From Salinivirga cyanobacteriivorans (lineage in GTDB: Bacteria > Bacteroidota > Bacteroidia > Bacteroidales > Salinivirgaceae), in assembly GCF_001443605.1 (NCBI RefSeq), contig NZ_CP013118.1, positions 2,057,501-2,121,500 on the forward strand: 64,000 nucleotides of DNA. The letters are read 5' to 3'. This document shows, piece by piece, positions 37,901-45,538 of this stretch (within the stretch, counting starts at the first letter, position 1; the number at the start of each line of letters is the position of its first letter). Below the pieces are notes generated by a model. That model had not been told where the DNA came from, searched no databases, and saw only the letters and a list, made by a program, of their open reading frames with translations. A program made the translations under genes and the position numbers.

Positions 37901-38302
37901 TTTAAACACCTTTTCTGCCAGGGCTTCGGGATATGAGATCATTACTGTTTTAGCATGCTTATTATTAAAAAAAGCATTGAGCGCTTCGGTTCTTAAAAGC
38001 CCGCTATCTGCATCAGGCTGGCCGTGCGCGATTGATCGTTTAAATGCAGAAGGCATAAAGTAAACGTTTCCATCGCCGTAAAATGCTTCCAGTTCATTTT
38101 GTAACTGCGCTGCCTGCTCTTTATCCTCAACGATTAATAAAAGCCTTTTATCCAGATTAATAGCAGACAAAAGGCTCATCAGTGATAATGATGAACCTTT
38201 GAGATTGTTCCAAATTATATTTTTTTGTTTGGGGAGTGCTTCTAATGTCTTCTTTAAACCGGGATGCTTTTCAAATAAGGTTAAAAATTCCTGATTATTC
38301 AC
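34970..38302 (-). CDS. mfd: transcription-repair coupling factor
   Basis: DNA translocase that removes RNA polymerase stalled at lesions and recruits the UvrABC system. The 1110 residues compare with about 1150 in Escherichia coli. Order: UvrB-like N-terminal region (GSSLSLMSLLSAINLDKRLL), the RNA-polymerase-interacting CarD-like domain (GDYVVHIDHGVGQFGGLEKI, about 420-440), helicase motif I VCGDVGFGKTEVA (near 577), motif II as NDEEQKFGV (near 683), motif III TMTATPIPRT, motif VI QLRGRVGRS, and the C-terminal TRCF domain. The start codon is GTG, 11 bases downstream of the siaC-like gene, so the two are probably cotranscribed. Confidence 0.97.
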   Translation of the reverse strand: MNNQEFLTLFEKHPGLKKTLEALPKQKNIIWNNLKGSSLSLMSLLSAINLDKRLLLIVEDKEQAAQLQNELEAFYGDGNVYFMPSAFKRSIAHGQPDADSGLLRTEALNAFFNNKHAKTVMISYPEALAEKVFKPEDLVEHRLEVKAGDQLSTDFIQEVLQTYGFEFVDFVYQPGQYAMRGSIIDVFSYAADWPYRLDFFGDEVESIRTFDTETQLSKAENETVYIIPDLNDETLFQNRANLTELLGEETLIVVSNMKYTEERINATIDSAHKNAAVLQDDYNIDLDQALVQAEKADFKGSSFFTIDAKLGKNEGIHVIEFDTSAQPGFQKNFQLIAEHLKQNTIAGYKNVVFSTQQSQIDRLTHIFNEMESEVQFDPVIGRLHEGFIDHQLKIACYTDHQIFDRYQRFHLKQRFNKKDAISLKELTGLHPGDYVVHIDHGVGQFGGLEKIDINGKPQEAIKLIYKDNDVLYVNIHSLHRISKYKGKDNTPPRIHKLGSAAWAKLKSKTKSKVKDIARDLIKLYAARRQKKGYQFGEDTYLNEQLEASFIYEDTPDQLKATQNVKADMEADIPMDRLVCGDVGFGKTEVAIRAAFKAVCDSKQVAVLVPTTILAFQHFKTFSDRLKEFPVRVEYISRMRTAKDQRQILKDLANGEIDIIIGTHRLVGKDVQFRDLGLLINDEEQKFGVSTKEKIRAMKADVDTLTMTATPIPRTLQFSLMGARDLSIINTAPPNRYPITTEQHPFNEDVIREAIDYEISRNGQVFFIHNRVQNIADVEAMVKRVCPKASTVHAHGQMEGRKLEKTMLDFIDQKYDVLVATTIIESGLDIPNANTIIINDAQNYGLSDLHQLRGRVGRSNKKAFAYLLAPPLTTLTPEARRRLQAIEMFSELGSGFNIAMQDLDIRGAGNLLGAEQSGFIADVGLETYQQILDEAMHELKETEFSELFKHEQTQKPEETKDWSRDCQVDTDFEVRLPDTYIANVSERIKLYRELDEVKQETDIQDFEQRLNDRFGKIPGQVKDLFDVVRMRMLARKLGFEKIVIRNGKMLAWFISNKESSFYESGVFINILGSLQENPNLGRVEEKNDKLRLVFTDIKNVTTALEKLKKIM

Positions 38303-38313
38303 TTATAAAACTT

Positions 38314-38718
38314 TTATAAAACATCATCTTCGCCTTCCTCGTCATCGACACCAACGAGTTTAATCGGCACTTTTTTCAACATTTGATAAATCTCTCCTTC
38401 TGATTGAATATCGTCATCATCCGTATTATAGAACCAATTAACATTTACTTTTATTCCGGAGGCATACAACTCTTCCAACTTTGTTAATATTAGAGAAATC
38501 ATTTTAGCCGAAGCACTATTTAAATAGTCCATTCTGAAATTAAACTTTATTTCACCCTTGGCTTTGGCAAGATTGCGCTCGATCCATTTAATCACAGGGT
38601 CATAAGTTTTAACAACATTTTCAGGAAGCGATCGACCCGAAATTTCATATAAATTCTCATTCGGATCAAATACAACTTTTGGTGTCTTCGGTGTGGCTTC
38701 AATGATTAAAGGTTCCAT
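38314..38718 (-). CDS. SiaC-family regulatory phosphoprotein (DUF1987)
   Basis: A 134-residue single-domain protein. The fold is recognised from IIEATPKTPKVVFDPNENLY, GRSLPENVVKTYDPVIKWIE and FNFRMDYLNSASAKMISLIL, matching DUF1987/SiaC. In Pseudomonas, SiaC is phosphorylated by SiaB and dephosphorylated by the PP2C phosphatase SiaA to control diguanylate cyclase activity. The segment N67-S68-A69-S70 lies where the phosphorylated residue is expected. An acidic tail (DDEEGEDD) ends the protein. No kinase gene is adjacent; it precedes mfd by 11 bases. SpoIIE-type phosphatases encoded at 51456 and 61324 are possible partners, which is inference. Confidence 0.85.
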   Translation of the reverse strand: MEPLIIEATPKTPKVVFDPNENLYEISGRSLPENVVKTYDPVIKWIERNLAKAKGEIKFNFRMDYLNSASAKMISLILTKLEELYASGIKVNVNWFYNTDDDDIQSEGEIYQMLKKVPIKLVGVDDEEGEDDVL

Positions 38719-38774
38719 GCAAAATATCTTTCATTATGATTTGAAGGTTAAATATACGACTTATGTTTGAATTA

Positions 38775-38822
38775 TAAAAAAAAGTACACATAATGCCTCA
38801 CAGGGCGCTATGATGTACTTGT
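38775..38822 (-). terminator. intrinsic terminator after the 105-residue hypothetical gene
   Basis: On the minus strand AGTACAtcATA..GCC pairs with GGC..TATgTGTACT and is followed by eight T residues. It closes the gene ending at 38880 and separates it from the siaC-mfd transcript. Confidence 0.75.
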
Positions 38823-38879
38823 ATTTAAAATGCAATAATTGTACCTGCTTTATTTTTGCACAGGCTAACTTACCCTGTC

Positions 38880-39197
38880 TCATTTATCAAGCAAAGTCCA
38901 ATAGCGGCGAGTTGAAGGAAAGGATCTTATGTTGTGTTCCAAGTCCTTAAACTTTTTATTTAACGCTCTGAGGTCAGCCATGATACCATAGAACACCTGC
39001 TCCATATCTTCATCGCTTAACTTCTCAGACAATTGCTCAACAAGCCAGTTCAATGAATTCTTTCCATAGTAAAAATGAATACCATCGAGCCTTTCGGTTT
39101 TTCCGGCCAATGAACAATAAACTTCTAGGCCCCTGTTTGCTAATTCCGGATACTTGTCAGTTACTTTTTCATAAAGTGTTTTACATGTGTACGTCAT
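38880..39197 (-). CDS. hypothetical protein, 105 residues
   Basis: I do not recognise this protein. It is soluble, mostly helical by composition (LNWLVEQLSEKLSDEDMEQV, FYGIMADLRALNKKFKDLEH), with two cysteines (Cys6, Cys28) and no signal peptide. The ATG at 39197 is followed by MTYTCKTLYEKVTDKYPELA. The gene is monocistronic: its own terminator follows, and the his leader region lies divergently upstream. No functional inference is justified. Confidence 0.7.
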   Translation of the reverse strand: MTYTCKTLYEKVTDKYPELANRGLEVYCSLAGKTERLDGIHFYYGKNSLNWLVEQLSEKLSDEDMEQVFYGIMADLRALNKKFKDLEHNIRSFPSTRRYWTLLDK

Positions 39198-39339
39198 AAT
39201 TATATAATGTTATTATTTTTTGCATACTATATTTAAAATTTAAATATTTTTTTTGTCTTATGCAAATTTATTTTCGATACCAGTTACGACTACAAGACTT
39301 TAAAAAATGAGATTCATTCAGAATCGAACATTTATTATT

Positions 39340-39347
39340 TAAATTTG
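39340..39347 (+). promoter_or_regulatory. Bacteroidota-type -7 element for the his operon
   Basis: TAAATTTG matches TAnnTTTG exactly and lies 46 bases before the first leader peptide start. The -33 TTTG is not evident. Transcription starting just downstream would include both attenuators. Confidence 0.5.
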
Positions 39348-39392
39348 TATATGTAAAATATCATAACTATAATTGCACTTGGTTTAAAAATT

Positions 39393-39446
39393 ATGAAAAG
39401 AATGTCTGTACATACTGCGCATCATCACCATCACATAATAGTGTGA
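39393..39446 (+). CDS. histidine leader peptide 1
   Basis: A 17-residue ORF, MKRMSVHTAHHHHHIIV, with six His codons, five of them consecutive, followed by TGA. It sits between the promoter element and an intrinsic terminator (39485-39513), ahead of the his structural genes. This is the classical design of a ribosome-mediated attenuator: scarcity of charged tRNA-His stalls the ribosome on the His codons and favours the antiterminated structure. The segment AGGCTT (39468-39473) can pair with AAGCCT (39503-39508) in the terminator's 3' arm and could provide the alternative fold. Confidence 0.9.
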   Translation: MKRMSVHTAHHHHHIIV

Positions 39447-39484
39447 CGGAAGTGCAGTGGTATGCTTAGGCTTAAAATAAACAG

Positions 39485-39513
39485 AAGGCTTGCAGAAACT
39501 GCAAGCCTTTTTT
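39485..39513 (+). terminator. attenuator terminator 1 (his operon)
   Basis: AAGGCTTGCAG pairs perfectly with CTGCAAGCCTT around an AAA loop and runs into T residues. It is 38 bases after leader 1's stop codon. Confidence 0.92.
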
Positions 39514-39523
39514 ATTGAGACTT

Positions 39524-39684
39524 AGCTTCCAAAAGCGAAGCGCATTGGAAGCTTTAGTCGAAAAAATCCCGATAGTGAAACGTATCGGGATAGGAGAAAC
39601 AAAAACAAATCAGTAAATTAAAATCATATAAAGTAGACTTCAGCCCCAAAAAGCCAAGCGCATTGGAAGCTTTAGTCGAAAAAA
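39524..39684. repeat. 29-bp direct repeats and two hairpins between the his attenuators
   Basis: An identical 29-bp sequence (AAGCGCATTGGAAGCTTTAG and nine more bases) occurs at 39538-39566 and 39656-39684, offset by 118 bases. The left copy is part of a 9-bp hairpin (AGCTTCCAA 39524-39532 with TTGGAAGCT 39545-39553). A second 9-bp hairpin follows (ATCCCGATA 39566-39574 with TATCGGGAT 39583-39591). The right copy ends 9 bases before leader 2. Confidence 0.88.
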
Positions 39685-39693
39685 CAGAAAAAA

Positions 39694-39771
39694 ATGAAAA
39701 ACATTCAACATCATATCCATCATCATCACGGGTGTAATACACACACGGCAGGATGCGTATGGTCTGAATAG
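39694..39771 (+). CDS. histidine leader peptide 2
   Basis: A 25-residue ORF with seven His codons: MKNIQHHIHHHHGCNTHTAG, then CVWSE and TAG. It is not a copy of leader 1; beyond the His run the two share no residues in register. Its terminator (39793-39824) lies 21 bases downstream, and hisG starts 80 bases after the stop. CGGCAG inside its last codons (39746-39751) can pair with CTGCCG of the terminator's 3' arm, an arrangement suited to antitermination. Confidence 0.92.
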   Translation: MKNIQHHIHHHHGCNTHTAGCVWSE

Positions 39772-39792
39772 AATAGAAAAATCTTAATCAGA

Positions 39793-39824
39793 AAAGGCTG
39801 GCAGCTAACTGCCGGCCTTTTTTT
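39793..39824 (+). terminator. attenuator terminator 2 (his operon)
   Basis: AAAGGCTGGCAG pairs with CTGCCGGCCTTT (one G-U pair) around a CTAA loop and ends in a T run. It lies 28 bases before hisG. Confidence 0.92.
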
Positions 39825-39851
39825 ATGCAAAAAAATTAAACGATAAATATT

Positions 39852-40709
39852 ATGGACAAAATTACAATTGCAGTACAAAAGAAAGGTCGCATGAGCGACA
39901 AATCGCTGGAACTTTTTAAAGAATCGGGTATACGTTTCACAAATGGCGCGAGAAGACTCATTGCTTTATCGAACGATTTTCCCATCAGGCTGCTTTACCT
40001 CAGAGATGATGACATACCACAATATGTGGCCGACGGAGTAGCAGATGCAGGGATTGTTGGAGAAAACGAGGTGCTTGAAAAAAACAGACCGGTTGAGACA
40101 GCACTTAAATTAGGATTTGCAAAATGCCGACTCTCTCTTGCCATTCCAAAAGAAAACAACTATCCCGATTTGAACTGGTTTCAAAATAAACGTATAGCTA
40201 CCTCCTATCCTCAGATACTCACCAAGTTTCTGTTAAAAAATAGTATAAGAGCAGAAGTACACGAAATTAGCGGCTCTGTAGAAATAGCTCCGGGTATTGG
40301 TCTTGCTGATGCAATTTTCGACATTGTAAGCTCCGGTAGTACGCTTATCAGCAATGGTCTTAAAGAAGTAGAAACGGTTGTGAAAAGCGAGGCCCTGTTA
40401 ATAAAAAACCCGGCTATAAACCCTGCCAAACAGGAATTACTCAACCAGCTCATTTTTCGTTTCGACGCAGCAATGGCAGCAGAAAACAACAAATACATAC
40501 TGCTCAACGCACCAAATGACAAGCTGGAACACATCATTGAGCTTATACCTGGAATGAAAAGTCCTACGGTAGTGCCCCTGGCTGAAGAAGGATGGAGTTC
40601 AGTGCACTCGGTGGTAAACGAAAACAAATTCTGGCAGGTAATCGACCAGCTGAAAAGTGCAGGAGCACAAGGAATATTGGTCACCTCTCTTGAAAAAATG
40701 ATTGTGTAA
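39852..40709 (+). CDS. hisG: ATP phosphoribosyltransferase, long form
   Basis: First enzyme of histidine biosynthesis, condensing ATP with PRPP. With 285 residues it is the long HisG type, which carries a C-terminal ACT-like domain for feedback inhibition by histidine (about 210-285, KSPTVVPLAEEGWSSVHSVV) and needs no HisZ. The catalytic part shows ITIAVQKKGRMSDKSLELFK, DDIPQYVADGVADAGIVGEN and the PRPP-binding segment LADAIFDIVSSGSTLISNGL. It is the first structural gene after the two attenuators; hisD follows 18 bases after its stop. Regulation is therefore expected at both transcription (leader peptides) and enzyme level. Confidence 0.98.
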   Translation: MDKITIAVQKKGRMSDKSLELFKESGIRFTNGARRLIALSNDFPIRLLYLRDDDIPQYVADGVADAGIVGENEVLEKNRPVETALKLGFAKCRLSLAIPKENNYPDLNWFQNKRIATSYPQILTKFLLKNSIRAEVHEISGSVEIAPGIGLADAIFDIVSSGSTLISNGLKEVETVVKSEALLIKNPAINPAKQELLNQLIFRFDAAMAAENNKYILLNAPNDKLEHIIELIPGMKSPTVVPLAEEGWSSVHSVVNENKFWQVIDQLKSAGAQGILVTSLEKMIV

Positions 40710-40727
40710 TTACTTTAAAAACACACC

Positions 40728-42023
40728 ATGCAATACATTCAATATACTGATCAGAAAGACCTCAACAGCATCATTAAACGTCCTGTCAGGGAAAAAGAAG
40801 ACCTCTTCCCTGTCGTAAGAAAAATAATGGACGAAGTAAAAAATAATGGTGATCGGGCACTGATTAATTTCTCCGAAAAATTTGACGGAAATGCCCCCAA
40901 ATATATATCGTTGAACAAAACAACAATGGAAGAAAACGTAAAAGGCATATCCGATGACCTTAAAGATGCTATTGACCTTGCCATAAAAAACATAAAACAA
41001 TTTCACCTGGCCCAAATAAGCTCAGAAATAAAAATTGAGCCTGCACCGGGAGTAATTTGTGCGCAACGAGCTGTACCAATTGAAAAAGTTGGCCTATATA
41101 TTCCCGGTGGGACAGCACCCCTGTTTTCTTCGGTAATTATGTTGGCTGTACCAGCTGTACTTGCCGGATGCAAAAAAATTGTTTTAATCACGCCACCTGA
41201 TGTAAACGGAGAAATTCCCACTACCATTCAATATGCTGCTTTGCAATCAGGACTTACAACCATTTACTGTGGCGGTGGTGCCCAGGGAATTGCAGCATTA
41301 ACTTATGGAACAGAAAGTATTCCGAAGGTGGATAAAATTCTGGGACCCGGAAATCAATTTGTTACAGCTGCAAAACAACTTGCTTTTTTAGAGGGAATTG
41401 CGATTGATATGCCAGCCGGACCCAGCGAGGTAGCAGTCATTGCCGATGCCGATGCAAATGCAGCATTCGTTGCAGCTGATTTGCTCTCACAAGCTGAGCA
41501 CGGCACCGACAGCCAGGTCTTACTTATTGGAACCAACGATAAAAAGCTAAATGAGATAGAACAAGAACTCAACAAGCAAATTAAAGACCTTCCACGGAGC
41601 GAAATTGCAAAAACCACACTTAGCAAGAGTCTGGTGGTAAAAACCTCAGACACCGACGAGGCCATGAGCATAAGTAATGCATATGCACCGGAGCACCTTA
41701 TATTGGCCACATCAAACGCCCGGGAACTTGCTACAAAAGTTACAAATGCCGGCTCGGTATTTATTGGTGCACTAACCCCTGAAAGTGCCGGAGATTACGC
41801 ATCGGGCACAAATCATACGCTACCCACAAACAGAGCAGCTACTGCATTTAGTGGTGTAAATATGGATGCCTTTATGAAAAAAATCACGTTTCAGGAATTA
41901 AGCTCCGAAGGAGTGAACTCAATTGGCAAAGCTGTGATAACCATGGCCCAAAACGAACAGCTTCAGGCGCACGCAAATGCAATGCAACTAAGAATTAATA
42001 ACCTAAAAAACCTGACACCATGA
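40728..42023 (+). CDS. hisD: histidinol dehydrogenase
   Basis: This enzyme performs the last two NAD-dependent oxidations from histidinol to histidine. The 431 residues match the usual size. Family landmarks are KVGLYIPGGTAPLFSSVIML (about 118-137), DMPAGPSEVAVIADADANAA, QAEHGTDSQVLLIG, the catalytic Glu-His pair in NAYAPEHLIL, and GDYASGTNHTLPTNRAA near the zinc site. The stop codon overlaps the start of hisC by an ATGA, showing translational coupling. Nothing appears missing. Confidence 0.98.
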   Translation: MQYIQYTDQKDLNSIIKRPVREKEDLFPVVRKIMDEVKNNGDRALINFSEKFDGNAPKYISLNKTTMEENVKGISDDLKDAIDLAIKNIKQFHLAQISSEIKIEPAPGVICAQRAVPIEKVGLYIPGGTAPLFSSVIMLAVPAVLAGCKKIVLITPPDVNGEIPTTIQYAALQSGLTTIYCGGGAQGIAALTYGTESIPKVDKILGPGNQFVTAAKQLAFLEGIAIDMPAGPSEVAVIADADANAAFVAADLLSQAEHGTDSQVLLIGTNDKKLNEIEQELNKQIKDLPRSEIAKTTLSKSLVVKTSDTDEAMSISNAYAPEHLILATSNARELATKVTNAGSVFIGALTPESAGDYASGTNHTLPTNRAATAFSGVNMDAFMKKITFQELSSEGVNSIGKAVITMAQNEQLQAHANAMQLRINNLKNLTP

Positions 42024-43090
42024 ATATCGAATCACTTGTTCGGCCAAATATCCGAAAACTAAAACCCTACAGCTCAGCGCGCAGCCTAATCAAACAAGAT
42101 AAACAGGTGCTGATGGATGCCAATGAAAATCCATTTAGTGAATTGGGTCGTTACCCCGATCCAAATCAAACTGATTTGCGTGAAGCGCTGGCTGAATATT
42201 ACAAAATTCCTTCAGATAGTATTTTACCGGGTAACGGTTCTGATGAACTCATAGACCTGCTTTTCAGGGTTTTTACTGAGCCAGGGCGATCGAACGTTTT
42301 AATTCCCCAACCCACATACGGAATGTATGAGGTAGCGGCAAACATTCAAAATTGCTACATTAAAGAAGTAATGCTAGACAATCAGTTTCAGCCCGATGCA
42401 GACACCATATTAGAGGCTGCAGACAAAGAAACGAAAATGATCTTTCTCTGTTCGCCAAACAATCCTACAGGTAATATACTGGACACGAATACCATAGAAA
42501 AAATATTAATAAGTTTCAATGGATTGGTCATAATTGATCAGGCTTATCTGGAATTTTCCAACTCTGAGCCATGGCGCAACCGAATTAAGGAGTTTCCCAA
42601 CCTTATAGTTTTGCAAACTTTCTCTAAAGCCTGGGGTATGGCTGGCATTCGAGGTGGACTGGCATTTACAAACCCCGAAATCATTCAATGGTTAATGCGT
42701 ATAAAGCTTCCCTATAACCTCAATCAACTAACCCAGCGACAAATGACACAGGCCCTCAAAACAGCACCTGTAATGAAAAACTGGGTCAATACAATTATTA
42801 ATGAGCGTAATGCGATGGTAAAAGCCCTGAACACAATAAGTGCTGTAGTAAAAGTTTATCCGTCTGATGCGAATTACTTACTGGTTAAGTTCAGGAATGC
42901 TGAGCAAATTTATAAACAACTAAAAAAACGGGGCATAATTATACGAGACAGAAGTAATATGAAAGGGTGCAAAAGCACATTGCGTATCAGCATTGGCACT
43001 CCGAGGGAAAATAGTTTGCTTTTAAAAACACTCCAAAATTTAAATACTACGGAGAATCAACCCACAGAAAAAACACCTTCTGTACAATAA
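42020..43090 (+). CDS. hisC: histidinol-phosphate aminotransferase
   Basis: PLP-dependent aminotransferase converting imidazole-acetol phosphate to histidinol phosphate. It is 356 residues of fold-type I. Motifs are MDANENPFSELGRYPDP near the N-terminus, LPGNGSDELIDLLFRV, FLCSPNNPTGNILDTN, VIIDQAYLEF, and the PLP-lysine region QTFSKAWGMAGIRGGLAF (Lys near residue 203), with phosphate-binding Arg in STLRISIGTPREN. The start overlaps hisD by ATGA. The short hydrophilic C-terminal extension (ENQPTEKTPSVQ) is not conserved in the family. Confidence 0.97.
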   Translation: MNIESLVRPNIRKLKPYSSARSLIKQDKQVLMDANENPFSELGRYPDPNQTDLREALAEYYKIPSDSILPGNGSDELIDLLFRVFTEPGRSNVLIPQPTYGMYEVAANIQNCYIKEVMLDNQFQPDADTILEAADKETKMIFLCSPNNPTGNILDTNTIEKILISFNGLVIIDQAYLEFSNSEPWRNRIKEFPNLIVLQTFSKAWGMAGIRGGLAFTNPEIIQWLMRIKLPYNLNQLTQRQMTQALKTAPVMKNWVNTIINERNAMVKALNTISAVVKVYPSDANYLLVKFRNAEQIYKQLKKRGIIIRDRSNMKGCKSTLRISIGTPRENSLLLKTLQNLNTTENQPTEKTPSVQ

Positions 43091-43100
43091 ACAGGAAATC

Positions 43101-44207
43101 ATGCAAAAAATACTTTTCATTGATCGAGATGGAACCCTAATAGCCGAACCAGAGGAAGACTTCCAGGTAGACAGTCTGGAAAAATTCCGTCTTCTTCCGG
43201 GTGTAATAGGCGCACTAAAAAAAATAGTTGCCAGTACCAACTACCATTTGGTAATGGTAACTAATCAGGATGGTCTGGGCACCGAAAACTTTCCCCTTGA
43301 AAAATTCACTCCATTGCAAAACCTTTTGGTTAATATACTCAGGGGGGAAGGAATTGTTTTCGATGCCATACACATAGACCCGTCGTTACCCTCTGACAAC
43401 AGCCCAAACCGCAAGCCGGGAACCGGCATGTTGACAAGCTACCTGAATGGTCAGTATAACCTGGCCGAATCGTATGTGATTGGCGATCGCTTCACTGACG
43501 TGCAGCTTGCCGAAAACATAGGCAGCCGGGCCATCCTTTTCCAGGATTCAAACGCTACCGAACGAAAATCTGAAAGCTTATCTCTGGTAACAAGCAACTG
43601 GGATGAAATTGCAAACTTTTTAATCAACGACCAGAGAAAAAGCCTGATAAAACGCCAAACAAAAGAAACCGACATTGAGGTATTTGTAGATCTCAACAAA
43701 TTTGAAAAACCAAAAATTAAAACCGGAATTGCATTTTTTAATCACATGCTGGAGCAGATAGCTTTTCATGGAAACATAAAACTCAACATTAACTGCACAG
43801 GTGATTTAGAGGTAGACGAACACCACACAATCGAAGACACGGCTCTAGCCCTGGGAGCAGCATTTGCCAATGCATTGAAAAACAAAAAAGGACTCAATCG
43901 CTATGGCTTTACGCTACCCATGGATGAAGCATTGGCCACAACAGCCATTGATTTCGGTGGTCGCCCGTATTTAAAATGGGATGTAAGTTTTAAACGCGAC
44001 ACTGTGGGTGGAATAGACACCACACTGTTTGAGCACTTTTTCCGCTCATTTTCCCAAAAAGCTGAATGCACATTGCACATTACAGCTAGTGGCGAGAACG
44101 ACCACCACCTTATTGAATCTGTTTTTAAATCATTTGCCCGTACTGTAAAAATGGCAATTCAGCAAAGCAGTTTAAATGCGCTGCCTTCGTCGAAAGGTCA
44201 AATATAA
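43101..44207 (+). CDS. hisB: bifunctional histidinol-phosphatase / imidazoleglycerol-phosphate dehydratase
   Basis: A 368-residue fusion. The N-terminal half is a HAD-type histidinol-phosphate phosphatase with FIDRDGTLIAEP (catalytic Asp7 and Asp9), MVTNQDGLG and SYVIGDRFTDVQLAE. The C-terminal half (from about 190) is the imidazoleglycerol-phosphate dehydratase with FFNHMLEQIAFHG, DEHHTIEDTALALG, DFGGRPYLKWDV and ENDHHLIESVFKSFAR, whose histidines bind manganese. The same fusion occurs in Escherichia coli and many Bacteroidota. One loop normally carrying zinc-binding cysteines in the phosphatase half lacks them (around DPSLPSDNSPNRKPGTGM), so that half may not need zinc. Confidence 0.97.
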   Translation: MQKILFIDRDGTLIAEPEEDFQVDSLEKFRLLPGVIGALKKIVASTNYHLVMVTNQDGLGTENFPLEKFTPLQNLLVNILRGEGIVFDAIHIDPSLPSDNSPNRKPGTGMLTSYLNGQYNLAESYVIGDRFTDVQLAENIGSRAILFQDSNATERKSESLSLVTSNWDEIANFLINDQRKSLIKRQTKETDIEVFVDLNKFEKPKIKTGIAFFNHMLEQIAFHGNIKLNINCTGDLEVDEHHTIEDTALALGAAFANALKNKKGLNRYGFTLPMDEALATTAIDFGGRPYLKWDVSFKRDTVGGIDTTLFEHFFRSFSQKAECTLHITASGENDHHLIESVFKSFARTVKMAIQQSSLNALPSSKGQI

Positions 44208-44218
44208 AAACACAACCT

Positions 44219-44803
44219 ATGAAAATTGTAATCATACAATACAATGCCGGAAACATTCAATCGGTCGATTTCGCACTACAGCGACTTGGCATAGATGCTG
44301 AAATAACGGCCGACCCTGATAAAATTCGCAAAGCAGATAAAGTCATTTTCCCGGGAGTTGGCGAAGCTTCAGGCACAATGAAATATTTAAAGGAAAACGG
44401 CCTTGATAAAGTCATCAAATCACTCGAACAGCCCGTATTGGGGATATGCCTGGGAATGCAACTCATGTGTACCTACTCTGAGGAGGGTTCGTCAACATGT
44501 ATGGATATTTTACCCGCTCCGGTTAAAAAATTCAGTGCAAAGCCGGGGCTTAAAATACCACATATGGGGTGGAACAAAGTAGAAGCTCTAAACCAGGGAA
44601 TTTTCAGCGTACTCGATCAGAAATATGTCTATTTCGTACACAGTTACTATGTGCCACAAAACAAACACACAAAATTAACAAGCAATTACGATGGCACATT
44701 TAGCGCAGCCATGCAATACAAAAACTTTTACGGCGTACAATTCCACCCTGAAAAGAGTGGCGAGGTTGGCGCACAATTTTTAAAAGAATTCATTACGCTA
44801 TGA
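44219..44803 (+). CDS. hisH: imidazole glycerol phosphate synthase, glutaminase subunit
   Basis: Class I glutamine amidotransferase subunit that delivers ammonia to HisF. The 194 residues include the nucleophile motif GICLGMQLMC (Cys near 77), VIFPGVGEASGTMKYLKENG, PHMGWNKVE, YFVHSYYV (oxyanion/gate region) and the His-Glu pair in FHPEKSGEVG. The stop overlaps the start of hisA (ATGA). Two genes later lies hisF, its partner. Normal length, nothing odd. Confidence 0.98.
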   Translation: MKIVIIQYNAGNIQSVDFALQRLGIDAEITADPDKIRKADKVIFPGVGEASGTMKYLKENGLDKVIKSLEQPVLGICLGMQLMCTYSEEGSSTCMDILPAPVKKFSAKPGLKIPHMGWNKVEALNQGIFSVLDQKYVYFVHSYYVPQNKHTKLTSNYDGTFSAAMQYKNFYGVQFHPEKSGEVGAQFLKEFITL

Positions 44804-45528
44804 TCGAAATTATTCCAGCAATAGATATCATCAACGGGGAATGCGTGAGACTGAAACAAGGAGATTTCAGTCAAAAAACCACCTATGGATTAGATCCGGT
44901 TGATGTGGCCAAAGAATTTGAATCCTATGGTGCGAAAAAGCTACACATAGTAGACCTTGATGCCGCCAAAACCGGCCGGCAAAAAAACATTGAAACTATT
45001 AAACGAGTTGCACTAAGCACTAACCTCACTATAGACGTAGGTGGTGGCATAAAAACCACAGCACAGGTTGAAAACCTGCTTAATAGTGGCATAGGTGCAG
45101 TAAATATTGGGAGTACCGCCTTAACACAACCTGAATTATTCATAAACTGGTTAAATTGGTTCGGAAGAGATCGAATTTGGCTTTCCGCCGATGTACGCAA
45201 AGAACACATTTCCATCAATGGCTGGCAAAAGCAGACCAACACGAACATTGTAAAACTTTTAAAAGAGTTCACTCAATGCGGATTAAAAACAGCCGTTATC
45301 ACAGCCATTGAGCGGGATGGCATGATGAAAGGACCGGACATCAAGCTCTATGAAAAAATCAACAGTTTATTTCCCGGACTTACAATCATTGCCAGCGGAG
45401 GAGTCAGCGCGAGAGTGGACTTGATGGAGCTGGATCAGGTTGGAATCTCTAAAGCCATTGTAGGCAAAGCACTTTATGAAACCTCGCAGGAAAGCCTGAA
45501 TTTGAAAACGTGGATGAAAAACCTATAA
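44800..45528 (+). CDS. hisA: ProFAR isomerase (phosphoribosylformimino-AICAR-P isomerase)
   Basis: A (beta/alpha)8-barrel Amadori isomerase of 242 residues. The N-terminal catalytic Asp is in [16 protein letters not shown], followed by [34 protein letters not shown], the second catalytic Asp region [20 protein letters not shown], and the phosphate-binding [15 protein letters not shown] and [10 protein letters not shown]. It overlaps hisH by four bases and precedes hisF by ten. In ERDGMMKGP the usual D-G-T reads D-G-M, a change seen in several Bacteroidota HisA proteins. Confidence 0.97.
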   Translation: MIEIIPAIDIINGECVRLKQGDFSQKTTYGLDPVDVAKEFESYGAKKLHIVDLDAAKTGRQKNIETIKRVALSTNLTIDVGGGIKTTAQVENLLNSGIGAVNIGSTALTQPELFINWLNWFGRDRIWLSADVRKEHISINGWQKQTNTNIVKLLKEFTQCGLKTAVITAIERDGMMKGPDIKLYEKINSLFPGLTIIASGGVSARVDLMELDQVGISKAIVGKALYETSQESLNLKTWMKNL

Positions 45529-45538
45529 AACAAAAACT

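Noticed and set aside
39694..39771. Second His-rich ORF as a metal-binding mini-protein
   Set aside because: Although it has two cysteines and seven histidines, its position directly before a terminator and hisG makes a leader peptide far more likely.
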